Of a DNA stretch of 64,000 nt, positions 1 to 8,461 are shown in pieces. This stretch comes from Pectobacterium brasiliense. GTDB taxonomy: Bacteria > Pseudomonadota > Gammaproteobacteria > Enterobacterales > Enterobacteriaceae. Made by a program: the position numbers and the translations under genes. The notes under the pieces are model-generated. The model made no database searches, was not told where the DNA came from, and saw only the letters and a program-made list of their open reading frames with translations. Where the stretch lies: contig NZ_JACGFN010000002.1 of assembly GCF_016950255.1 (NCBI RefSeq), forward strand, positions 930,001 through 994,000. Reading direction: 5' to 3'. The stretch's first letter is position 1. Each line of letters opens with the position of its first letter.

Positions 1-1095
1 CAGGACATTAGTCACCTGTTGGCAGGGAAACAGCACGTTTTATTTGTCACCGACAAAAACATCGTCGGGCTGCCTGACGTTCAGGCGCTGATCGCACAAG
101 TTAAGCACGCCGTTCCGCAAGTTCTGTTGGTTGATCATGTTCCTGCCGAACCAAGCCAGCACGACGTGGCACAGATACTGAGCCAACTCAATCAAATCCA
201 GACCGATCTGGTCATCGGTGTAGGCGGCGGCAGCGTACTGGACGTCGCCAAACTGCTTTCTGTGCTGTGCGCGGGCGATGAAACAGTCACGCTGGATAGC
301 TTGCTAGCCGGAGAGAAACCGACGCGCCGCACGACATCCCTGCTTATCCCGACCACCGCAGGAACCGGCTCAGAAGCTACGCCGAATGCCATTCTGGCGA
401 TCCCAGAGAAAGAGACCAAAGTCGGCATTATTACGCCAGTGATGCTGCCGGACTACGTTGCGCTGGTGCCAGAGCTGACCATCAGCATGCCGTCACATAT
501 CGCCGCTTCAACCGGTATCGATGCGCTCTGCCACCTGATTGAGTGTTTCACCTCAACGATTGCCAACCCGGTCAGCGACAACTACGCGCTGATTGGCCTG
601 AAAAAGCTGTTTGCCAACCTCGAAACCTCCGTGCGCGAGCCGAGCAATATGGAAGCCAAGCTGAACATGCTATGGGCGTCCTATTACGGCGGTGCCGCGA
701 TTGCCCACTCCGGTACGCATCTGGTTCATGCCATGTCTTACCCGCTGGGCGGCAAGTACCACATCCCACACGGCGTAGCGAACGCCATCCTGCTCACCCC
801 TTGCATGCGTTTCGTGCAAGACGCTGCACAGGAGAAATTCGCACAGGCGTATGACCTACTGCCGGATGCCGATCTAACGCTCAGTACTGCGGAAAAAGCG
901 CAGGCGCTGGTGACCTATTTCAGCGAGTTGGTTAAACGTCTCAACCTGCCTAACACCTTACAGCAGCTCGGCGTGGAAAAAGATCACCTGCCGTATCTGG
1001 TTGATGCCGCGTTACAGGTACAGCGCCTGATGAAAAACGTGCCGACACAGGTCAGCGCCGACGATGTGCGTGAGGTTTACCTGACCCTATTTTAA
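1..1095 (+). CDS. Iron-containing alcohol dehydrogenase (5' end outside window)
   Basis: This is a group III (Fe-dependent) NAD(P)-alcohol dehydrogenase that interconverts an aldehyde and an alcohol in the cytoplasm. The reading frame is open from base 1, so the start lies upstream; about 364 residues are visible against a usual length near 380. The cofactor motif GGGSVLDVAK and a TTAGTGSEAT stretch are present. The metal-binding region shows the STGIDALCHLIE segment and the histidines of HAMSYPLGG and HIPHGVAN. The TTG at 19 is only an internal in-frame codon. The stop is about 40 bp before the aldolase gene, so the two are probably co-transcribed. In that context it could reduce the aldehyde released by the aldolase; the substrate is inferred only from the neighbours. 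Confidence 0.88.
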   Translation, partial: QDISHLLAGKQHVLFVTDKNIVGLPDVQALIAQVKHAVPQVLLVDHVPAEPSQHDVAQILSQLNQIQTDLVIGVGGGSVLDVAKLLSVLCAGDETVTLDSLLAGEKPTRRTTSLLIPTTAGTGSEATPNAILAIPEKETKVGIITPVMLPDYVALVPELTISMPSHIAASTGIDALCHLIECFTSTIANPVSDNYALIGLKKLFANLETSVREPSNMEAKLNMLWASYYGGAAIAHSGTHLVHAMSYPLGGKYHIPHGVANAILLTPCMRFVQDAAQEKFAQAYDLLPDADLTLSTAEKAQALVTYFSELVKRLNLPNTLQQLGVEKDHLPYLVDAALQVQRLMKNVPTQVSADDVREVYLTLF

Positions 1096-1137
1096 GTTTA
1101 TTTTCACCTTAGATATCATGATCATGAGGAAAAAATG

Positions 1138-2022
1138 ATGAGTAAAAATATTACCGGCGTCCTGACCGCCATCGTCACGCCGTTTGATAACCAGGGCGAA
1201 TTTAACCCCGCTGCCATGCGCCTTCAGGTGCAACGCCAGATGCGCTACGGCAACGGTATCTTTTGTAATGGCACCAACGGTGAGTTTTTCGTACTGCACA
1301 CCGATGAAAAAGTCGCCGTTACTGAAACCTGCGTTGATGAAGTTGCCGGAAAAGTGCCGGTTGTCGGCCACATCGGTGAAATCTCCACGCGGGAAACCAT
1401 CAAACTCGGCAAGCGCATCGCCGCGCTGGGTGTTGATGCCGTTTCGGTCATCACCCCGTATTTCATCCCACTCAAACAGGAAGAACTGATCGCCCACTAC
1501 ACCGCCGTCGCCGATGCGCTGACTGTGCCGGTGTTTCTCTACAACATTCCTGCACGCACGGGGAATACGCTGGCGCCGGAAACGGTTCGCAAACTGGCGG
1601 ATCACCCGAACATCATCGGCATTAAAGACAGCGCAGGCAGCTATGAAAGCCTGAGCGGTTATGTGCAAGCGGTGAAAGGTGTACAGGGCTTTAACGTATT
1701 GAATGGCCCAGACTCGCTCATTCACCAGGGCTTTGTTGACGGCTGCTCCGCCTGTATTTCCGGGCTGGCTAACGTGGCACCGGAACCGATCAGCCAGATT
1801 TGGCATCGCTTCCATGCCGGTGACATTGCGGGTTCACATCAGGCACAAGAACAGGTTGCCGAGTTGCGTAAGACGCTGTATGCCATCGCATTCTCGCCTG
1901 CGGTGGTGAAAAAAGCGCTGACCTTAATGGGGCACGATGTTGGCGTTAGCCGTTACCCAATTCAATTCTCCACACAGGATGAAGACAACATCCGCCGCAT
2001 TATTGGGCAGTTGGCTAACTAA
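1138..2022 (+). CDS. DapA/NanA-family class I pyruvate aldolase
   Basis: The protein (294 aa) belongs to the dihydrodipicolinate synthase / N-acetylneuraminate lyase superfamily, whose members form a Schiff base with pyruvate and cleave or condense 2-keto-3-deoxy acids. The Schiff-base lysine is about K163 in GIKDSAG and the catalytic tyrosine about Y135 in LYNIPART. The glycine loop reads NGTNGEF. This is one of a diverse set of paralogues, so the true DapA role is unlikely; a sugar-acid aldolase of the YagE/YjhH/NanA type fits the context better. Two ATG codons lie in tandem at 1135 and 1138; the second has better spacing from GAGGA (1126-1130). It sits between dehydrogenase genes in a sugar-acid cluster. 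Substrate not determinable here. Confidence 0.85.
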   Translation: MSKNITGVLTAIVTPFDNQGEFNPAAMRLQVQRQMRYGNGIFCNGTNGEFFVLHTDEKVAVTETCVDEVAGKVPVVGHIGEISTRETIKLGKRIAALGVDAVSVITPYFIPLKQEELIAHYTAVADALTVPVFLYNIPARTGNTLAPETVRKLADHPNIIGIKDSAGSYESLSGYVQAVKGVQGFNVLNGPDSLIHQGFVDGCSACISGLANVAPEPISQIWHRFHAGDIAGSHQAQEQVAELRKTLYAIAFSPAVVKKALTLMGHDVGVSRYPIQFSTQDEDNIRRIIGQLAN

Positions 2023-2029
2023 GACACGT

Positions 2030-2059
2030 ACGGTACAGGCGTTGATATGCCTGTACCGT
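2030..2059 (+). repeat. Intercistronic perfect hairpin
   Basis: An 11-bp perfect inverted repeat (ACGGTACAGGC / GCCTGTACCGT) with an 8-nt loop lies between the aldolase and 2-hydroxyacid dehydrogenase genes. No T-run follows, so it looks more like an mRNA processing or stabilising element than an intrinsic terminator. Two comparable hairpins occur later in the same cluster. Confidence 0.6.
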
Positions 2060-2086
2060 GCAACCAATATAAACAGGAAAAGAGCC

Positions 2087-3037
2087 ATGAAAGTTATTTC
2101 AACATCACCTTCTTTTGCCAAATATGATCCGTCTCCTATTACGGACTTAGAGAAACAGGGTTTTGAATTCATTGCGTTACCCGCCGATGCGACGCTGGAA
2201 GACTTGCTCCCTCATCTGGAGGACGCAGTGGCCATGATTGTGGCATTCACCAACGTCAACGAAGCGCTACTGAAACATGCACCACAACTGAAAATTGTCT
2301 GTAAGCACGGTGTCGGTGTGGATAACATCGACCTCGATGCAACTAAAAATCGTAATATATTTGTCACCAATGTTCCTAATGCCAATAAGCACGCCGTTGC
2401 AGATTTCGCATTTTCTCTATTATTAAATTGTGCGCGACAGATTTCTCAGGCAGAGAAACAAACCCGAGCCGGAAATTGGCCACGCATTTTTGCTACCGAT
2501 GCCTACGGTAAAACGTTGGGTATTGTTGGCTTAGGTAATATAGGTAAACAAGTCGCCTTGCGTGCGAGTGGATTCAACATGCGAGTACTGGCTTATGATT
2601 TCTATGAAGATAGAGACTTTGCCAAAAAAAATAATATCGAATTTGTAGATATTGATACGTTAACCAGAGAAAGTGATTTTATTACGCTGCATACTCCACT
2701 GACTGAACAAACACACTATCTTTTTGATGCGGCACGACTGAAAAAAATGAAAAAAAGTGCCTATCTCATTAATGTGTCACGTGGCGGTGTGGTAGATGAA
2801 AATGCACTTTATGATGCATTAATTTCTGGCGACATCGCAGGCGCTGCGGCGGATGTATTCGAGCAAGAACCGATTAAAGAACATCCTTTATTTACAGTAG
2901 ATAATTTCATTCCAACGTCGCATATCGCTGGCTATACCGATGGTGCCATCAGCGCAATTGGTATACATTGCGTTGAGCAAATTATTACCTGCATCATCAA
3001 TAACCAGCGCCCGTTAAATATTATGAATAACATATAA
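2087..3037 (+). CDS. D-isomer-specific 2-hydroxyacid dehydrogenase (SerA-like)
   Basis: This 316-aa NAD-dependent dehydrogenase has the Rossmann motif GLGNIGKQ and the family's catalytic set: Arg in NVSRGGVVDE, Glu in FEQEP and His in SHIAGYT. It lacks the ACT domain of true SerA, so a role in oxidising or reducing a sugar-derived 2-hydroxy acid is more likely than serine synthesis. ATG 2087 is chosen because AGGAAAAGAG precedes it; upstream in-frame sequence overlaps the aldolase. The gene is clearly more AT-rich than the genes on either side of the 2.1-4.4 kb block, and shares this with the following transporter gene, suggesting a separate origin for the pair. Confidence 0.85.
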   Translation: MKVISTSPSFAKYDPSPITDLEKQGFEFIALPADATLEDLLPHLEDAVAMIVAFTNVNEALLKHAPQLKIVCKHGVGVDNIDLDATKNRNIFVTNVPNANKHAVADFAFSLLLNCARQISQAEKQTRAGNWPRIFATDAYGKTLGIVGLGNIGKQVALRASGFNMRVLAYDFYEDRDFAKKNNIEFVDIDTLTRESDFITLHTPLTEQTHYLFDAARLKKMKKSAYLINVSRGGVVDENALYDALISGDIAGAAADVFEQEPIKEHPLFTVDNFIPTSHIAGYTDGAISAIGIHCVEQIITCIINNQRPLNIMNNI

Positions 3038-3100
3038 ACCTTCGTCAGTAACCCCTACACCATTTGATAGTAAATATTACAGCCAGGATGATGAATAATC

Positions 3101-4429
3101 ATGAATAAAACCCTAGCAAAAAAAACTTCAATACGCTGGTGGATCGCAGCATTAATGTGGCTAGCCATCGCTATCAATTATATTGATAGAACTGTGCTTT
3201 CTGCAGCAGCACCACATTTAATTGAAGAATTACATCTTACTCCAGAAATGATGGGCTTTATTATGGCAGCCTTTTTCTGGTCTTATTCGTTGTTACAAAT
3301 TCCTGCTGGATGGTTTGCCGATCGTTTTGGCCAGAAAAAAGGCTTGGGTCTGGCTGTGGCGTGGTGGTCTATCGCAACATCTGCAATGGGGCTAGCAACA
3401 GGTTTTAAATCCCTTCTTGGTCTACGTATCGCGTTGGGTATTGGGGAAGCTGCCGCCTACCCTAGCAATGCAGGTATTGCGGCAAAATGGTTCCCAGACC
3501 GCGAACGCGCCACCATTTCCGGGCTTTTTGATAGCGCATCAAAATTTGGCGGAGCCGTTGCTATGCCGCTGATTGTCTGGATGATTTATATGGTCGATTG
3601 GCGCTGGACCTTCGCCATCATCGGATCCGTTGGTATCTTATGGGTTATTGCCTGGTATTTTATCTATGCTGAAAACCCTGAAGATCATAAAAAAATCAAC
3701 AAAGAAGAAATAGACTATATTCGTGACGGTCAGGTTCAAAAACATGGATCCGGCACCGAATTACCCATGAAGTGGTATCAACTTTTACGCTATCGTAATA
3801 TCTGGGCAATGTGCTTAGGGTTTTTCACTATCAATTACACGTCCTATTTCTTTATTACCTGGTTACCAACCTATCTGGTTCAGGAAAAAGGAATGGATTT
3901 CATTAAAATGGGGATTGTCGCCGCCCTCCCCTTACTGTCAGGGATGATTATCGAAATCTTTGCCGGTTGGGCTTCCGATAAAATTGCGCACAAAAAGATT
4001 CTCTCGTTAACAGCAACCCGAAAACTTTTCCTGACGATTGGATTATTAATGGCGTTGTGTATTGGATTTGCGCCTTTTACAGATTCAGTTGTTCTCACCG
4101 TAATTTTATTATGTATTGCTAAATCCGGCACCACAGTGGCCGCATCGCAAGTATGGGCACTGCCTGGAGACGTTGCGCCTAAGAATATGGTGTCCGTTGT
4201 CGCGGGTCTGCAAAATACCGTGTCTAATATGGGGGGCGCAGTTGGCCCAATTATTACCGGGGCCATTGTCGCGGCAACAGGTTCATTTACCTACGCGCTA
4301 GTTTTCTCTGCCGCATTGGTAGTATTAGGCATCATCAATTATTTATTCCTCATGGGGAAAGTGGAGCCTATCCAGACGGAAGAAACTACTCTCACTAAAA
4401 ACCCACTACCTAGCCAAAAAATATCGTAA
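3101..4429 (+). CDS. MFS transporter, anion:cation symporter (ACS) type
   Basis: This 442-aa inner-membrane protein has about 12 hydrophobic segments and an N-terminal NYIDRTVLS motif typical of the ACS branch of the MFS (hexuronate, galactarate/glucarate, phthalate carriers). The loop-2 motif reads GWFADRFGQKKG and a GIGEAAAYPSNAG segment follows. Family members import organic or sugar acids with protons. It follows the 2-hydroxyacid dehydrogenase by about 60 bp and shares its AT-rich composition. In context it is a good candidate importer for the acidic sugar handled by the cluster, and could replace the damaged SSS transporter next door. The exact substrate cannot be read from sequence. 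Confidence 0.85.
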   Translation: MNKTLAKKTSIRWWIAALMWLAIAINYIDRTVLSAAAPHLIEELHLTPEMMGFIMAAFFWSYSLLQIPAGWFADRFGQKKGLGLAVAWWSIATSAMGLATGFKSLLGLRIALGIGEAAAYPSNAGIAAKWFPDRERATISGLFDSASKFGGAVAMPLIVWMIYMVDWRWTFAIIGSVGILWVIAWYFIYAENPEDHKKINKEEIDYIRDGQVQKHGSGTELPMKWYQLLRYRNIWAMCLGFFTINYTSYFFITWLPTYLVQEKGMDFIKMGIVAALPLLSGMIIEIFAGWASDKIAHKKILSLTATRKLFLTIGLLMALCIGFAPFTDSVVLTVILLCIAKSGTTVAASQVWALPGDVAPKNMVSVVAGLQNTVSNMGGAVGPIITGAIVAATGSFTYALVFSAALVVLGIINYLFLMGKVEPIQTEETTLTKNPLPSQKIS

Positions 4430-4464
4430 TTCATTAAGCCAAGTTTCTATTCGTCCATCTATTA

Positions 4465-4489
4465 CAGGCCAATCTTTTCGATTGGCCTG
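4465..4489 (+). repeat. Intercistronic perfect hairpin
   Basis: A 10-bp perfect inverted repeat (CAGGCCAATC / GATTGGCCTG) with a 5-nt loop lies between the MFS gene and the SSS pseudogene. No T-run follows, so termination would be weak. It may stabilise the upstream message or partly attenuate the next gene. Confidence 0.55.
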
Positions 4490-4533
4490 AATATCTGCAA
4501 GTATTGTTACAATTATTGCGAGGCCGAGAAGAT

Positions 4534-5951
4534 ATGAACCATTTTAACCTTACTGACACCCTCATAATCGTTGGGATGATTGTGTTTTATATCGCATTCA
4601 CCTCATGGTTAACCTACAAGCTCCGCAGTAAATCGAACACCGAGTTCATGGAAGGTTCACGCGCGCGCTACCGGCGTTTATCGTCGGTATCCTGCTGATG
4701 ACCGAGTTCATCGGTGCCAAATCCACCATCGGTACGGCGCAGTCCGCCTTTGAAAACGGCTTTGCTGCATCCTGGTCGGTGATTGGTGCCGCCATCGGTT
4801 TCCCTCTGTTTGGTATGATTCTGGTGAAGAAGATTTATAACACCGGGAAAATCACCATCTCCGGCGCGATTGCCGAGAAATACGGTACCAGCACCAAAAA
4901 CATTATCTCGATCATCATGATCTATGCGCTGTTGCTGGTTAACGTGGGCAACTACGTCAGCGGCGCGGCAGCCATCGCCACGGTGTTGAAGGTCTCCCTG
5001 CCTGTCGCCGCGCTGATCACCGCTGTCGTCAGTACCTTCTACTACTACTTCGGTGGCCTGAAAGGGACAGCCTACATCACGCTGATCCACAGCGCCGTGA
5101 AATACGCGGGCGTCATGATCATCCTGTTCGTGGCGTTGAAAATGACCGGCGGCTTCAAGCCAATGATCGAACAAATGCCGGATTACTACTGGACGTGGGA
5201 CGGTAAACTCGGTGCCAGCACCATCTTCGCCTGGCTGATCGGGACTATCGGTTCTATCTTCTGTACGCAGTTCGTGATTCAGGCCATTTCATCGACGAAA
5301 GATGCCACCAGCGCGAAACGTGCAACCTGGGTTGCCTTCTTCTTCTGTATGCCGATTGCGCTGGCTATCGCGGTCATCGGTGTTGCTGCGAAGTTCGCTC
5401 ACCCTGAAATCAACAGCCTGTACGCGATGCCAGTCTTCCTGCAAGACATGAATCCGTGGCTCGCCGGTCTGGTCACCACGTCACTGGTCGCCTCTATCTT
5501 CATCAGCGTGAGTATGGTGGCACTGGCTATCGTTTCCCTGTTGATTAAGGACTTCTACGTTCCTTACTGGAAACCGACGCCAGAAAAAGAAATGAAAATG
5601 ACCCGGATCCTGTCGCTTGTCGTGGGTTTCGCGCCGCTCGTCTTCGTTCTGTTCGTTCCTGAAATTCTGAAGCTGTCGTTCTTTACGCGTGCCATTCGTC
5701 TGTCGATTTCCGTGGTTGCGGTGATTGCGTTCTACCTGCCGTTTTTCAACAGCGCACGTGGTGCAAACGCCAGCCTGATCTCCGCCTGCGTGGTCACCTC
5801 TGTTTGGTATATTCTCGGCAACCCGTACGGCATTGATAACATGTATGTCGCGTTGATTACCCCTGCTATCGTCATGCTGATCGACCGCATGATTCCGAAC
5901 AAAGCGACCAAAATCAAAATTTCTCAAACTGAAAATAAATCAGGAGCCTGA
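4534..5951 (+). pseudogene. Sodium:solute symporter (SSS family), frameshifted at codon ~45
   Basis: ATG 4534 opens a frame encoding an SSS N-terminus (first membrane helix, then KSNTEFMEGSRA) that ends after 54 codons. The rest of the protein, from LPAFIVGILLMTEFIGAK onward, continues in another frame to 5951. The frames meet at an alternating CG tract (4660-4668): removing two bases there restores one protein of about 471 aa with roughly 13 membrane segments. SSS proteins couple Na+ entry to uptake of sugars, sialic acids or carboxylates. As written, the gene would give only the short N-terminal peptide, or a shorter product from ATG 4698. The cause may be slippage (phase-variable), a fixed mutation, or a sequencing error. 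Confidence 0.82.
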
Positions 5952-5954
5952 GTC

Positions 5955-7142
5955 ATGAGTAGCGAAATCATTACCGTGGAACGTAGCGGAAAAGTTCATC
6001 ACGCAGAAGGCGATGCCGCGCGTCTGGATGCCTACATTCCATCGGAATGCCCGCAGAATCATGCGGCCAACCTGCTCCATCTGCCGAACGGCGATGTGTT
6101 GTGCGTCTGGTTCGGCGGCACACAGGAAGGGATTGCGGATATCTCTATCTACATGTCCCGTCTGGTAAAAGGCAGCGATAGCTGGAGTCAAGCCGTTAAG
6201 CTGTCCGAGGACGCCACGCGCTCCGAGCAGAACCCGGTTCTGTTCCTCGCACCGGACAACGTGCTGTGGCTGCTGTACACCGCGCAGAAATCCGGTAATC
6301 AGGACACCGCGATTGTGCGCTACCGTCAGTCTACGGATTTCGGTGCGACCTGGGGCGAGATCGGCACACTGCTCGATCAGCCGGGTACCTTCATTCGCCA
6401 GCCCATCACCGTGTTGGCAAACGGCGACTGGCTGCTGCCGGTGTTCTACTGCCGCGTTCAGCCGGGCGAGAAATGGGTCGGCAACGATGATGACAGCGCC
6501 GTAAAAATTTCCAGCGATCAGGGGAAAACCTGGCAGGAATACCCAGTGCCAAACAGCACGGGCTGCGTGCATATGAACATCACCCCGCTGAAGGACGGCA
6601 CGCTGCTGGCGCTGTACCGCAGCCGCTGGGCGGATTTCATCTACCAAAGCCGTTCAACGGATGGCGGTAAAACCTGGTCGGATCCCGTGCCGACCGAGTT
6701 GCCGAACAACAACTCGTCCATTCAGGTGACGACGCTGGAGAATGGCCATCTGGCGCTGGTGTTCAACCATATGAGCGCCGCCGATGCCACCGAACGCCGT
6801 CTGTCGCTGTACGATGAAATCGAGGACGAAGAAGACAAAGCCAGCAATGCCAAAATGCCGGAAGTGCAAGCCGGTGGTCGTAGCGCCTTCTGGGGTGCTC
6901 CACGCGCCCCGATGACGCTCGCCATTTCGGAAGACGGCGGTAAAAGCTGGCCGTGGCAGCGCAATATCGAAGTGGGCGACGGTTACTGCATGACCAATAA
7001 CTCCACGGAGAAGCTGAACCGCGAGTTCTCTTACCCCAGCGTTAAACAAGCGCAGGACGGTAAACTGCACGTGGCGTTCACCTATTTCCGTCAGGCGATC
7101 AAGCACGTCGTGGTGAGTGAGGAGTGGGTCAAAGCGAACTAA
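5955..7142 (+). CDS. Cytoplasmic sialidase-fold (BNR/Asp-box) glycoside hydrolase
   Basis: This 395-aa protein carries four clear Asp boxes (S-x-D-x-G-x-[TS]-W): STDFGATW near residue 126, SSDQGKTW near 186, STDGGKTW near 234 and SEDGGKSW near 325. These mark a six-bladed sialidase-type beta-propeller. There is no signal peptide, so it should act on imported material. Sialidase-fold enzymes release Neu5Ac, Kdn, Kdo or Dha from glycosides, and some relatives have other specificities; exact substrate is unknown. It starts 3 bp after the symporter stop with AGGAG upstream, so translation is probably coupled. Neighbouring aldolase and YhcH-family genes support a 2-keto-sugar-acid glycoside as substrate (inference). 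Confidence 0.82.
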   Translation: MSSEIITVERSGKVHHAEGDAARLDAYIPSECPQNHAANLLHLPNGDVLCVWFGGTQEGIADISIYMSRLVKGSDSWSQAVKLSEDATRSEQNPVLFLAPDNVLWLLYTAQKSGNQDTAIVRYRQSTDFGATWGEIGTLLDQPGTFIRQPITVLANGDWLLPVFYCRVQPGEKWVGNDDDSAVKISSDQGKTWQEYPVPNSTGCVHMNITPLKDGTLLALYRSRWADFIYQSRSTDGGKTWSDPVPTELPNNNSSIQVTTLENGHLALVFNHMSAADATERRLSLYDEIEDEEDKASNAKMPEVQAGGRSAFWGAPRAPMTLAISEDGGKSWPWQRNIEVGDGYCMTNNSTEKLNREFSYPSVKQAQDGKLHVAFTYFRQAIKHVVVSEEWVKAN

Positions 7143-7165
7143 ACCACGCTGCTTTTCTCTTTATC

Positions 7166-7185
7166 AGCGGGGGCACTCCCCCGCT
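7166..7185 (+). repeat. Intercistronic perfect hairpin
   Basis: An 8-bp GC-rich perfect stem (AGCGGGGG / CCCCCGCT) with a CACT loop lies between the sialidase-like gene and the YhcH-family gene. No U-tract follows. It could protect the upstream message from 3' exonucleases or reduce downstream expression. Confidence 0.55.
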
Positions 7186-7202
7186 ACCTTCAGGACACTA
7201 TA

Positions 7203-7670
7203 ATGATTGCAGGAAACCTCAACGCCCTCAAACTCGCCACGCTGCCCGATGCACTGTGGACCATTCTGTCCGCTCCGGGCATGTCGTTGGCTGAACTGAA
7301 CGTGCTGCCCGAAGGCCGTTATCAGCCGGAAGGAGCCGACTGGTTCTACAACATCGGCACCGTGAACACCGCACCGCGCGCCACACGACATACCGAATTT
7401 CACAGCAACTACCTCGATATTCAACTGATTCTGGAAGGCGAGGAAATTATCGGTTACGGTCTGAATGATGTGCACGGCCAACCCGCGACCGAACGTAAGC
7501 CGGATCTCTACATTCTGGATAATCCTCAGGTGCCGCATCAGATCCACCTGCGGGCGGGCGACTTCGTCACCTTCTATCCGGGTGAAGCTCATCAGGCGCT
7601 GTGTGCGATTAACGACAGCCCTGCCCCGGTCAAAAAAGCCGTGTTTAAAATCCCCGTCACGTTGTTGTAA
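7203..7670 (+). CDS. YhcH/EbgC/YiaL (NanQ) family protein, probable sugar-acid anomerase
   Basis: This 155-aa cupin-like protein has the family signatures HSNYLDIQLILEGEE and FYPGEAHQAL, whose His/Glu/Asp residues are expected to hold a metal. E. coli YhcH (NanQ) opens the ring of alpha-Neu5Ac so that the aldolase can use it; other members (EbgC, YiaL) sit in unrelated sugar operons. Next to an Asp-box hydrolase and a NanA-superfamily aldolase, the simplest role is conversion of the cyclic 2-keto sugar acid to the open-chain form. Start ATG 7203 follows AGGACACTATA. Family membership is secure; the exact role is inferred. Confidence 0.82.
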   Translation: MIAGNLNALKLATLPDALWTILSAPGMSLAELNVLPEGRYQPEGADWFYNIGTVNTAPRATRHTEFHSNYLDIQLILEGEEIIGYGLNDVHGQPATERKPDLYILDNPQVPHQIHLRAGDFVTFYPGEAHQALCAINDSPAPVKKAVFKIPVTLL

Positions 7671-7721
7671 TTAAGAATGGTTGCATCAAAGCCGTTAAGT
7701 TTGATTAAGGAGACACATGTC

Positions 7722-8411
7722 ATGTCAGCGACAGCCCCTAAACACGCCCTGATTACCGGTAGCAGCTCAGGGATCGGTGCCGCCATCACACAAAAATTAC
7801 TGGCGGAAGGCTGGCGGGTAACCGGCCTGTCCCGTAAGTCGGGTGACTATTCACATCCAAACTTTACCCACCGCGCAGTGGATATCATGGATACACCCGC
7901 GCTAACGGCTATTCTGGACGAGATTACGCAGGTCGATGCCGTCATCCATGCCGCTGGCATCATGAAAGCCGCCCCGCTCGGTCAGCTTTCGCTGGAAGAC
8001 GGTGAAACGCTATGGCGATTGCATATCAACGCGGCGCAGGTGCTTGCCGACTGTCTGGTCGATAAGCTGCCGCAGGGTGGCCGCATCGTGCTGCTGGGCA
8101 GCCGCACGTCGAGCGGTTCAGCAGGGCGTAGCCAGTACGTCACCACCAAATCTGCGATGATCGGCATGGCAAGAAGCTGGGCAGCGGAACTGGCTCCGCG
8201 CGGCATTACGGTAAACATCGTCGCGCCGGGTGCAACAGAAACGCCGATGCTGACGATGCCGGGTCGCCAGAGTTCTCCGCCAAAACTGCCGCCGATTGGG
8301 CGCTTCATCCAGCCGCAGGAAGTAGCCGATCTGGTGGGTTATTTGCTCTCCCCGTCTGCCGCAGCCATTACCGGGCAGCAGTTGGTGATGTGCGGTGGCG
8401 CATCGCTGTAG
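7722..8411 (+). CDS. Short-chain dehydrogenase/reductase (SDR)
   Basis: A classical SDR of 229 aa. The cofactor-binding motif is TGSSSGIG near the N-terminus, and the catalytic set is Ser in LLGSRTSSGS with the YxxxK motif in SQYVTTKSA. Such enzymes oxidise or reduce hydroxyl or keto groups of sugars and related compounds using NAD(P)H. ATG 7722 is chosen over upstream in-frame codons because AAGGAGA lies just before it. It is the last gene of the sugar-acid cluster, about 50 bp after the YhcH-family gene. The substrate is unknown; a role in processing the aldolase product is inferred from position only. Confidence 0.83.
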   Translation: MSATAPKHALITGSSSGIGAAITQKLLAEGWRVTGLSRKSGDYSHPNFTHRAVDIMDTPALTAILDEITQVDAVIHAAGIMKAAPLGQLSLEDGETLWRLHINAAQVLADCLVDKLPQGGRIVLLGSRTSSGSAGRSQYVTTKSAMIGMARSWAAELAPRGITVNIVAPGATETPMLTMPGRQSSPPKLPPIGRFIQPQEVADLVGYLLSPSAAAITGQQLVMCGGASL

Positions 8412-8428
8412 CCTTATTGGTACATAGA

Positions 8429-8461
8429 ATAAGCGGCAAGCACCTATGCCTGCTGCTTATC
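8429..8461 (+). terminator. Hairpin downstream of the sugar-acid cluster
   Basis: ATAAGCGGCAAGC pairs with GCCTGCTGCTTAT (one G-U pair, one mismatch) around a 6-nt loop, just after the SDR stop. No T-run follows, so it is a weak terminator candidate. The remaining 8462-8842 stretch shows no gene, RNA or clear regulatory site. Confidence 0.45.

Noticed and set aside
1..8411. Classical sialic acid (Neu5Ac) catabolic operon
   Set aside because: NanA-, NanQ- and sialidase-like proteins are present, but there is no NanE, NanK, NagA, NagB or NanR in the window, and the aldolase neighbours are dehydrogenases, so Neu5Ac is not supported.
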